Assembly (NCBI RefSeq): GCF_027579695.1
Contig: NC_083587.1
Location: 3,265,001-3,329,000 of the forward strand
Origin: Neoarius graeffei
Taxonomy: Eukaryota; Chordata; Actinopteri; Siluriformes; Ariidae
Direction: 5' to 3'
DNA length: 64,000 nucleotides
In this document: positions 55,889 through 64,000 of the stretch, one piece after another
How positions within the stretch are numbered: position 1 is the first letter of the stretch
How the letters are laid out: the number at the start of each line of letters is the position of its first letter
Made by a program: the position numbers and the translations under genes
Notes under the pieces: generated by a model
Database searches by the model: none
Told to the model about the DNA's origin: nothing
The model's input: only the letters and a program-made list of their open reading frames with translations

Positions 55889-56067
55889 CTTGCTGTCTGG
55901 TTGTTCCTGTAGGTGCAGGACTGAGTTCTTTGGTGTGCTCCTCTTCATACCACACCAAGAGCTCCTGTCCTGGGTTAATGGGTCGACAGCAACGATACAG
56001 AATTCCCCCTCGATACCGAAATGCCACAAGATTCTGTTCTTCATCATTACGGGCACAATTCACATAC
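55889..56067 (-). pseudogene. PR/SET-domain exon resembling prdm9 (second of two)
   Basis: The acceptor CTTTTAG precedes GTATGTGAATTGTGCC at 56067. The frame continues from the upstream exon and encodes [39 protein letters not shown] and [22 protein letters not shown] and GQELLVWY are the hallmark blocks of the PR/SET methyltransferase fold of PRDM7/9-type proteins; the final Tyr of VWY is present. After AP the frame runs TGTTRQQG, unlike the usual continuation, with a possible donor GTGTTA at 55888 and a stop at 55872-55874. The 3' end may be degraded. PRDM9-type enzymes trimethylate histone H3 K4 and K36. Confidence 0.7.
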
Positions 56068-56233
56068 CTAAAAGAGTGAGGCAACATTCCAGAAAAGGTA
56101 AAAATCAGATCAGAGACTTGGAGAAAGCATGGCAGAGATATCAGTAACAGCAAGAAGATAAAGTTCTTCCAACAAATGAGGAACTGTAAAATCAAAATCA
56201 CTAAAATGGCCCAAGAGCTGGTGTATTTCTCAC

Positions 56234-56301
56234 CTCATCCAATTCACATGCATCTCTCTTTTGGCATCAATGTATTCTTCACACTGCATGCTCCTGTATA
56301 C
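56234..56301 (-). pseudogene. PR/SET-domain exon resembling prdm9 (first of two)
   Basis: This 68-bp exon has acceptor TTTCTTCAG (56302-56310 reversed) and donor GTGAGA. It encodes VYRSMQCEEYIDAKREMHVN and WM, and the AG left over joins the G of the next exon to make Arg before YVNCARN. The phase match across the 166-bp intron is strong evidence that both are real exons of one gene. No further exon is recognised upstream to 58430 or downstream to 54952. Confidence 0.7.
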
Positions 56302-58430
56302 CTGAAGAAAAATACCACATTTATATTTTCTTTACTAAAAATCATTCTATGCCTTTAAATGAGGTATACAGAAACAAGAAAGATGGCTCATGCCAATATT
56401 ATTAAGCCTCATGAAGGCTGAATTAAAAGGTTCTTGACTGTATCTTAAGATTCACAAAACAGCCGACAAGCTCCGAGATGAATTTAGTAACTATAGGAAA
56501 ATGCAGGCAAGGCTTTATCAGAATTTAGGCAAAGGAAAGGTTTCTCATAAAAGGCTTTAATTCTGACATGGCAAAGCTGTGCTGTGAATCAGACCTCTCT
56601 GATACACATCTGTCCCTTGTGTTTTGGTCTCTAAACAGAAAGCTACAAAAATGCACAACTTTAAAGTCAGTTCTGTCACTAAATGGGTTTTATACAAAAT
56701 AGTTTGGATTTGTACAAGTAATATTTATTTACCAGAAGTGTTTGGGAGCTAATGTTGTTTTAGTTCAGTGTAGTAGTGTTCATTTTTAATTTAAAGAATT
56801 GTAAAATTTACTTTTAGTCTTAGTCATGTCCAGAAAATTGTAGTTACATTTTAGACTTTTTTTTGGGGGGTGTGTGTCAAGATTTAATCTTGACAACCTT
56901 GGAACGCTTTATTGGTCAGGGCATAATGAACAGAGATTTTGTTTTGCTGTCTTTTTACCAGCCCTCTCTGTGGGCCTGTCATTTCAGGATCATGTGGCAG
57001 CATGCGTGTGTTCTCACTGGTCAAATCACAACCATGTTAGTTAATATGCATTAACATTCTACTCTAATGCAAAAACAGTGCGTAGCAATGAAACAAAATT
57101 GATGGACAAAAAAAAGGTCAGAAATTAAAGGAGGGGCCAAAAATTTGAGGGAAAAAAGCAGGCATTAGAGACATAGGCTTACAAATGTAAATTTAAAAAA
57201 ATAATAATAAATCAACATACTGTTTGGCCATCAGTATCCTGAATTGGCCCACAATGCTATTTTCGAGGAGCAGAATGAAAAGCTTAAGATGGACATTAAA
57301 ACATGGCTATAGGCTAGGCTGCATCTTCATTTAAGACTGCTGGAACTTGCCCAACCATAACTGACTGTCATATGTATCAGAGGTTTTCAAGCTTGCTGGG
57401 GCAGAAGCACATCAAAGGTCAAACCAGAACATCAAGGCACACCAAATTAAAGTCGGTTATCGTTTATGAAGAATGTTACACATATTATGATGGGCTAGAA
57501 GGTCATTTGCAAGGTTTGACCCAGATTGCATGACAGCAGACTGTCAATTATTAAACAGATAGGTAAATCAGACAGGTAATTTTATAATGTATTAAAAATG
57601 TGAGGCAACGCTCATTACAGTGTTTTCCATGAGTTACCTAGACCATGGTGGCGGAAGCATTTTCAGAACACACCACCATTTGATTTGAGACTGATAACAT
57701 TAACTTTACAGTATCTACTACAGTCATCCACAAGTCCAAACACAATACCATGGTTATCAATTTAAGACAGCAAACAGATAACATCAATGCAGAAGTTTGC
57801 ATTGATAATTAGTATTCAAACTTTAGCTTAGTTAGGAAACATTAACAGTAGAGTGTCAGACTCTCATCTCCTTGCTTTAAAACAACGAGCTGTTGAATTT
57901 GTAGAGGTTTAGCTTATTTGAGTAAGAAAAGCTGCTAACACATCTGGTAGCATGTATTCGTCATTCAAAATACAAGCACATGCTCTAACCAAAGTTCAAA
58001 ATAGGTTTATTTTTGGCTAAATTGAAATTAGTCTGCATGTTCTCTATTCAATATTTTCTAAAAAAAATAAAAATAAAAAATAATAAACCAATTAAAACAC
58101 AGGTAACCACTTCTGCTTCCTTCCTTTGAGGGCTGAAATGTATGCTCTAGTCATTTTTTAACCGTTTATGAACTGTTAAACTCCTTAACCATGATTTGCG
58201 GGTGTAACCTTTTTGCTGTGTCATTACAACCAGTGTGTTTATGCTTAAATTACTAAAGCACAAAATTGTTTCGAGCAAGTTCTTCATAGAGCTAAACTAT
58301 TAATTTTGCTCTCAAAGTGCACCAGTTTGATACATTTAACTTTAAAATAAACAAAATTATCTTACAAAGGGAGCATGCCCCCAAGTGAGGTCCACTGACC
58401 ATAGTTTCACAAAATCCTGAGGGAAACATA
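56302..58430. other. Low-repeat stretch without recognisable gene
   Basis: Only short frames without motifs. This is the longest stretch in the window where I recognise no transposon. It may be intron or flank of the PR/SET gene. Confidence 0.45.
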
Positions 58431-60017
58431 CAGTGGTAAACCCTTTAGAATTTTCTACATTTCTACATAAATATTACCTAAAACATCAGAATTTCACACA
58501 AGTCCTAAAAGTAGATAAGAAGAACCCAGTTAAACAAATGAAACAAAATTATTATACTTGGTCATTTATTTATTTATTGAGGAAAATGATCCAATATTAC
58601 ATATCTGTGAGGGGGAAAAGTATGCAAACCTCTAGGATTAGCAGTTAATTTGAAGGTGAAATTAGAGTCAGGTGTTTTCAATCAATGGGATGACAATCAG
58701 GTGTGAGTGGGCACCCTGTTTTATTTAAAGAACAGGGATTTATCAAAGTCTGATCTTCACAACATGTTTGTGGAAGTGTATCATGCCACAAACAAAGGAA
58801 ATTTCTGAGGACCTCAGAAAAAGCACTGTTGATGCTCATCAGGCTGGAAAAGGTAACAAAACCATTTCTAAAGAGTTTGGATTCCACCAATCCACAGTCA
58901 GACAGATTATGTACAAATTGAAGAAATTCAAGACCATTGTTACCCTCCCCAGGAGTGGTCAACCAACAAAGATCACTCCAAGAGCAAGGCATGTAATAGT
59001 CAGCGAGGTCACAAAGGACCCCGGGTAACTTCTAAGCAACTGAAGGCCTCTCTCACATTGGCTAATGTTAATGTTCATGACTCCACCATCAGGAGAACAC
59101 TGAACAACAATGGTGTGCATGCCAGGGTTGCAAGGAGAAAGCCACTGCTCGTCAAAAAGAACACTGCTGCTCGTTTGCAGTTTGCTAAAGATCACGTGGA
59201 CAAGCCAGAAGGCTATTGGAAAAATGTTTTGTGGTCGGATGAGATCAAAATAGAATTTTTTGGTTTAAATGAGAAGCGTTATGTTTGGAGAAAGGAAAAC
59301 ACTGCATTCCAGCATAAGAACCTTACCCCATCTGTGAAACATGGTGGTGGTAGTATCATGGTTTGGGCCTGTTTTGCTGCATCTGAGCCAGGACGGCTTG
59401 CCATCATTGATGGAACAATGAATTCTGAATAATATCAGCAAATTCTAAAGGAAAATGTCAGGACATCTGTCCATGAACTGAATCTCAAGAGAAGGTGGGT
59501 CATGCAGCAAGGCAACGACCCTAAGCACACAAGTCGTTCTACCAAAGAAAAGAGAATAAAGTTAATGTTTTGGAATGGCCAGGTCAATGTCCTGACCTTT
59601 ATCCAATTGAAATGTTCTGGAAGGACCTGAAGTGAGCAGTTCATGTGAGGAAACCCACCAACATCCCAGAGTTGAAGCTGTTCTGTATGGAGGAATGGGC
59701 TAAAATTCCTCCAAGCCGGTGTGCAGGACCGATCAACAGTTACCGGAAACGTTTAGTTGCAGTTATTCCTGCACAAGGGGGTCACACCAGATACTGAAAG
59801 CAAAGGTTCATATACTTTTGCCACTCACAGATATGTAATATTGGATCATTTTCCTCAATAAATAAATGACCAAGTATAATATTTTTGTCTCATTTGTTTA
59901 ACTGGGTTCTCTTTATCTACTTTTAGGACTTGTGTGAAAATCTGATCATGTTTTAGGGCATATTTATGCAGAAATATAGAAAATTCTAAAGGGTTCATAA
60001 ACTTTCAAGCACCACTG
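58431..60017 (+). mobile_element. Tc1 copy 3
   Basis: Bounded by TA (58429-58430 and 60018-60019). The right end has the full tip TTTCAAGCACCACTG; the left tip CAGTGGT runs directly into AAACCC, so 14-15 bp of the terminal repeat have been lost. Family and orientation are opposite to copy 1. 1587 bp. Confidence 0.9.
58783..59800 (+). pseudogene. Tc1 transposase, copy 3
   Basis: ATG 58783 gives MPQTKEISEDLRKSTVDAHQ and the first helix-turn-helix. A frameshift near 59022 (KDPG, stop) is followed from 59058 by VHDSTIRRTLNNNGVHARVA, WSDEIKIEFFGLN (first Asp) and HGGGSIMVWACF, and a stop at 59430. The next part reads QQGNDPKHTS: the second catalytic Asp is Gly. A deletion near 59545 and frame change precede LSIEMFW-type sequence where the Glu codon remains. 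Confidence 0.88.
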
Positions 60018-60320
60018 TAGTTATTCTATATGTCTTTTTTTTTTAATAAATACTGTCAGTGGAACACCTATCTGTTCTCTTGCAAGTTAGGGTATCTGTG
60101 AAAGAAATCCCTCTCAACTCAAAATGTAAAAGAAGATGACCGTGATTGTGCGACATATCCTCGGAGCATGTTGATGGGGAGTGAACTAATGTGGCAAGTG
60201 TGTGTGGAAGGAGGAATCATGAGACAGAAATCTCCACTTTTGAATATATCTCTCATTGCACATTGTACAATGAAATTGGATGCCATCCTACCAGTGCAAC
60301 ATCTGCTTATTAAAAAATAA

Positions 60321-60351
<31 letters not shown>

Positions 60352-60362
60352 AATCAATAAAT
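60018..60362. other. Noncoding stretch with (AAAT)n
   Basis: No gene; ends with a run of about nine AAAT units at 60317-60352. Confidence 0.6.
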
Positions 60363-60556
60363 CTCATCTCATTATCTGTAGCTGCTTTATCCTTCTACAG
60401 GGTTGCAGGCAAGCTGGAGCCTATCCCAGCTGACTACGGGCGAAAGGCGGGGTACACCCTGGACAAGTCGCCAGGTCATCACAGGGCTGACACATAGACA
60501 CAGACAACCATTCACACTCACATTCACACCTACGGTCAATTTAGAGTCACCAGTTA
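60363..60556 (-). mobile_element. SINE 3' part
   Basis: On the minus strand: GGTGACTCTAAATTGACCGT, GTGAATGGTTGTCTGTGTC, CGCCTTTCGCCCGTAGTCAG and TGAGATGAG at the end. It corresponds to the distal half of fish tRNA-head SINEs of the type at 20126-20498. Head absent. 60557-60830 beyond it contains no gene. Confidence 0.7.
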
Positions 60557-60830
60557 AAGTGCTGATGACACGTTTTTGACATCTTTGGCGATGTTTTATA
60601 ACATAAAAAGTAATTCCCGATGATCCATATATTAATTCACGAAGGCGCCTATTTTACAAGTTATGATAAAAAACGCAGCTATTTGGGCAAATTTGATGGG
60701 GCTGCAGCACCCAGGAGACGAAAGAGGAGGAGGAGCTATATGACGTCAGCGAAAGAACCTTCCTCCTCACTTACCAGTTTGTTGTTGATGCGACAGGTGT
60801 TCAGTTTGTCATTATTATTATTATTATAAT

Positions 60831-60835
<5 letters not shown>

Positions 60836-60890
<55 letters not shown>
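60836..60890. repeat. (TA)n microsatellite at the 3' end of the R4-like LINE
   Basis: About 26 TA units directly abut the truncated end of the LINE coding region. A TTA run lies just before (60809-60826). Confidence 0.95.
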
Positions 60891-60896
<6 letters not shown>

Positions 60897-62795
60897 ATGC
60901 ATGGTGAGGAGCTTTCTAGTCTTGATATCTGTGGCTTCTATCTCCTCCTTTGGCCAGTTTATGATACCAGCGGGGTATCTGATGACTGGTAGTGCGTACA
61001 TGTTGATGGCTCGGACCTTGTTCTTACCATTCAGCTGACTTTTCAGGACCTGCCTTACTCTCTGGAGGTATTTGGCTGTGGTTGACTTCCTTGTGGCTTC
61101 ATGGTTTCCATTAGCCTGTGGGATGCCAAGGTACTTGTAGCTGTCTTGGATATCACCTATGTTGCCCTCTGGTAGGTAAATCCCCTCAGTCCGGATCATC
61201 TTGCCTCTCTTTGAGACCATCCGGCCACACTTGTCCAATCCGAATGACATCCCTATGTTATCGCTGTAGATCCGGGTGGTGTGGATCAGCGAGTCTATTT
61301 CTCGCTCGTTCCTGGCATACAGCTTGATGTCATCCATGTAGAGCAGGTGGCTGATTGTTGCCCCACTACGGAATCGGTACCTGTAGCCGCTCTTTGTGAT
61401 GATCCGACTGAGGGGGTTCAGGCCTATGCAGAACAGCAGTGGTGATAGCGCATCTCCTTGGTATATGCCGCACTTGATGTTGACTTGGGCAATGGGTTTT
61501 GAGTTGGCCTCTAGGATTGTCTTCCACATTTCCATTGAGTTCTGGATGAAGGTCCTTAGGTTCCTGTTGATCTTATACAGTTCCAGACATTCCAGTATCC
61601 ATGTGTGTGGCATTGAGTCATAGGCTTTCTTGTAGTCAATCCAGGCAGTGCACAGGTTGGTCTGTCTCTTCTTACAGTCTCGGGCAATTGTTCTATCGAC
61701 CAGTAGCTGGTGCTTGGCTCCTCTGGTGTTACTGCCAATTCCTTTCTGTGCCTCGCTCATGTATTGAGCCACATGCTTACTCATTTTTGCCGCAATGATG
61801 CCTGATAGGGCCTTCCATGTTGTGCAGAGACAGGTAATTGGCCGGTAGTTGGATGGGATGGGTCCCTTCTGGGGGTCCTTCATGATTAGGACTGTCCTGC
61901 CTTGGGTTAGCCATTCTGGGTGGGTTCCATCCCTCAGCAGCTGGTTCATCTGTGCTGCTAGGCGTTCATGGAGTGCAGTTAGCTTCTTCAGCCAGTACGT
62001 ATGGATCATATCGGGGCCTGGTGCTGTCCAGCTCTTCATCTTTGACACTCTTTCTTGGACGTCTGCCATTGAGATGGTTACTGGTTCTTGTTCTGGGAGG
62101 TTGCTGTGGTCAGCTCTTAGGTCCACTAACCATTGGGCATCGGTGTTGTGTGATGCCTTTCTTTCCCATATGTCTTTCCAGTATTTTTCCACCTCAGCTC
62201 TTGGTGGGTCTGACCGGTTGTTGTTCCCCTGCCACTGAGAGTACACCTTGGCTGGATCAGTGGAGAACAGCTTGTTTATTCTCCTGGCCTCTCCCTCCTT
62301 GGTGTATCTCTTCAACCGGGTGGCCAGAGCTGTTAGTCGCTGTTTGGCAGTTTCGAGTGCCTCTGGTATGGAGAGTGAGTTGTACTTCCTGGGTGCCCCT
62401 TTATTCACCATGTTCCCTTTCTGTAGTTCAGCTAGCTGGCTAACTTCTCTCCGTGCTGCCTTTATCTTGGCCTCTAATCGTCTCTTCCATGGTGGATACT
62501 GTTTGCTATGTCCCGAGCCCACCTTGTGTCCAAGCATCTCCATGATTACTGTTGCTGTACTGTGTATCAGCTTGTTGGTCTCAGTGATGGTTCTTGTGGA
62601 GATTGTCTTCAGAGCAGCATTCACATCTACTAGTAGATCTTCTGAAGGTACTTGGCAACTCAGCTTCGGTATTCGTCGGGGGCTCCAGGTTTCCAGTTGG
62701 GTCATGATCTTCCTTCTCAGGTCAGCAGCTCTTGTGTTGAGGCTGTTAGCTGTTGGGGCTTGGTACCCAATCTCTGGTTGTGGGGATGATGACAT
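60897..62795 (-). mobile_element. R4/Dong-like LINE reverse transcriptase, about 630 codons uninterrupted
   Basis: From ATG 62795 (MSSSPQPEIGYQAPTANS), with the frame open upstream to about 62850 (CYGKGEPGRQVSGE), to LLTMH at 60897, where the (TA)n begins. The order is an N-terminal helical region, WTAPGPDMIHTYWLKK, PSNYRPITCLCTTWKALSGI (RT fingers), TAWIDYKKAYDSMPHTWI (first catalytic Asp), IYQGDALSPLLFCIGLNPLS, SHLLYMDDIKLYARN (YMDD), MSFGLDKCGRM, then DIQDSYKYLGIPQANG and NMYALPVIRYPAGIINWPKE. YMDD with this C-terminal block fits RLE-type LINEs such as R4/Dong. The expected zinc knuckle and restriction-like endonuclease beyond LLTMH are missing. The absence of stops suggests recent activity. 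Confidence 0.82.
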
Positions 62796-62855
62796 CTCCC
62801 CGCTGACCTGTCTTCCTGGCTCCCCCTTGCCGTAGCATCGTTGTTGTATTTCATT

Positions 62856-63089
62856 AATCTCTAGTTTAATGTATAGTCTAGTCTAGTGTATTTCATTAAT
62901 CTCACCTTCTGCTCCTCCTACTCAAGCGAGTAGGACGCTTCTTTGCTTTGCTCCTGCTTTCTTAATCTTTATTTCTATACTTTACTTTCTCATTGAATTT
63001 CCACTTTTTTTTTCTCTTCTCTTTTCTTCATCTTTATAAGCTTTTAAATTTAATTTTAATTTCCACTTTTTTTTTTTTTTTTTTTTTAA
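62856..63089 (+). other. Presumed 5' UTR of the terminal LINE
   Basis: A pyrimidine-rich leader with repeated TTTCATTAATCT and TAGTCTAGTCTAGTG motifs and long T runs (63007-63017, 63068-63087) just before the start codon at 63090. Confidence 0.45.
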
Positions 63090-64000
63090 ATGCCAGGAAG
63101 CAAAAAATCCTGCAGAAAATGCATGGAATTAGAACAGAGGATTTCTATTCTGGAATCAAAGATTAATGCTTTGCCAAAAACAGACGAATTAAAAGCGATA
63201 TCTCAGGAAAGGAGTACAGAAACAGTGGCTGAGAATGCAGAGATTGCGCTCCGACAGACTGAGGACATTACAGACCAAGTGGAAGAACTCATAACTCAAC
63301 CTGTACAAAATGTGAGTACTGAAAACTGGCAAATGATGGGTGCTAAGCCTAAAAACAAAAACAGAAGAGTAATTACTTCAACACCAGCTCGTTCTACAAA
63401 TTACAGTAGGATCTACAATCCTATGGAAAATCCACAGCCCATAAAGCTTCAGAACAAATTTGAATGCCTCAGGGATGTGGAAGAGGATTTGTCAAGTGGA
63501 CAAACACATAGTAAAAAGAGATCGCACCAAGATCGAAGAGCTGTGGGAAGAGGCAAAAAGCAGCTCGTAACACCACCTGATCCCACAACCCTTGTTCTTG
63601 GTGATTCCACTGTAAGACAATTAAAAGGTTATGAGATGATTATTTGTTGTCTTCCAAATGCATCCATCTCTGACACCAAAGACAGCATTTTGAAACTCAT
63701 GTCCGAGCATAAAACGATTAAGCGTATCGTTGTACATGTGGGAGCAAACGATGTTTTCAGAGAACAGTTGTTTGTCCAAGATGATTTCAGAAAACTTTTT
63801 TCTGAGCTCTACAAGACTGGAATTCAATCTTTTATCAGTGGCCCACTCCCAGCGAGAGGAAGTTTTGCTTTTTCTCGACTCTTCAGTCTTAACACCTGGC
63901 TTGGAAAAACTTGTTCTTCATTTGGTATGAATTTCATAGACAATTTTAATCTTTTTTGGAATCGCAAAGAATTCTACAAGCCAAATAGCACTGAACTCAG
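63090..64000 (+). CDS. LINE ORF1 (L2-clade) with coiled coil and SGNH domain, runs off the window
   Basis: The frame from ATG 63090 is open for 303 codons to the window end. It begins MPGSKKSCRKCMELEQRISI, a CxxC followed by a short coiled coil (LEQRISILESKINAL), then an acidic/Gln-rich linker and a basic stretch (KPKNKNRRV). The SGNH-hydrolase blocks are TLVLGDSTVRQLKG (Ser in GDS), RIVVHVGANDVFRE (GxND) and FISGPLPARG. The last block reads FWNRKEFYKPNSTEL, where related proteins have an Asp-x-x-His, so the catalytic dyad appears changed. The protein is most like ORF1 of fish L2-type LINEs, presumably RNA-binding. No stops in 911 bp suggests a young copy. Confidence 0.75.
   Translation, partial: MPGSKKSCRKCMELEQRISILESKINALPKTDELKAISQERSTETVAENAEIALRQTEDITDQVEELITQPVQNVSTENWQMMGAKPKNKNRRVITSTPARSTNYSRIYNPMENPQPIKLQNKFECLRDVEEDLSSGQTHSKKRSHQDRRAVGRGKKQLVTPPDPTTLVLGDSTVRQLKGYEMIICCLPNASISDTKDSILKLMSEHKTIKRIVVHVGANDVFREQLFVQDDFRKLFSELYKTGIQSFISGPLPARGSFAFSRLFSLNTWLGKTCSSFGMNFIDNFNLFWNRKEFYKPNSTEL

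Overview
The window looks like teleost fish chromosomal DNA made almost entirely of transposable elements. Several L2-clade LINE copies, three copies of one Tc1 family plus a second Tc1 family, hAT, Kolobok-like and Harbinger-derived DNA transposons, a tRNA-derived SINE, an R4-like LINE, an RTE/Rex3-like LINE and an integrase-first (Gmr1-type) Ty3/gypsy remnant are all fish-typical. The tRNA-head SINE recalls catfish-type SINEs, but I would not name an order from this alone. I see no complete host gene, tRNA, rRNA or CRISPR. The only host-gene-like pieces are one exon resembling mastl (Greatwall kinase) at 12693-12830 and two consecutive PR/SET exons resembling prdm9 at 55889-56301, all on the minus strand.

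Layout. 1-1075: hAT (ZBED-like) transposase remnant. 1076-18347: one plus-strand L2 copy opened by successive insertions. These are a Tc1 (1571-3178), a 4.2 kb element A (4088-8251) holding element B (4642-6382), which holds a Harbinger derivative (5162-5707), and a TTAA-flanked Kolobok-like element (8323-17786) with a THAP exon. The THAP exon is split by a 6.5 kb hAT composite (9280-15750) whose outer ends carry an exact 8-bp target duplication and whose 3.5 kb interior holds the mastl-like exon. Element C1 (16087-17603) also sits in the Kolobok-like element. 18348-27400: an antisense L2 copy broken by a TTAA-flanked block (with a SINE and a solo LTR), a CAGGG-ended element, a ZBED5/FAM200-like hAT and a MITE. 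27402-36540: L2 pieces, an iteron-rich 1.1 kb element, then element C2 (29818-35916) enclosing element D (31058-35655), which carries a YqaJ-type exonuclease gene fragment, a perfect 1 kb palindrome and a GC-rich tandem array.

36540-47460: a long plus-strand L2 with ORF1-esterase, endonuclease and RT remnants, interrupted by a TA-flanked element. It is followed by a second YqaJ-type fragment, a truncated Tc1, an RTE/Rex3-like LINE tail and a 0.9 kb C/A-rich telomere-like block. 47470-55740: scrambled antisense L2 with a second Tc1 family inside, then a Gmr1-type integrase/RT remnant with its 3' LTR. 55740-58430: the least repetitive stretch, with the PR/SET exons. 58431-64000: third Tc1, SINE fragment, an R4-like LINE with a 600-codon uninterrupted RT, and the open 5' ORF of another LINE running off the window.

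The genes do not form a pathway. What they record is a history of insertion, and the target-site duplications let the order be read. The most notable items are the composite hAT unit with gene-fragment cargo, the perfect palindrome, the iteron-bearing element and the TIR-bounded element with a YqaJ-family gene. All family names come from recognition of motifs by eye. No database search was run.
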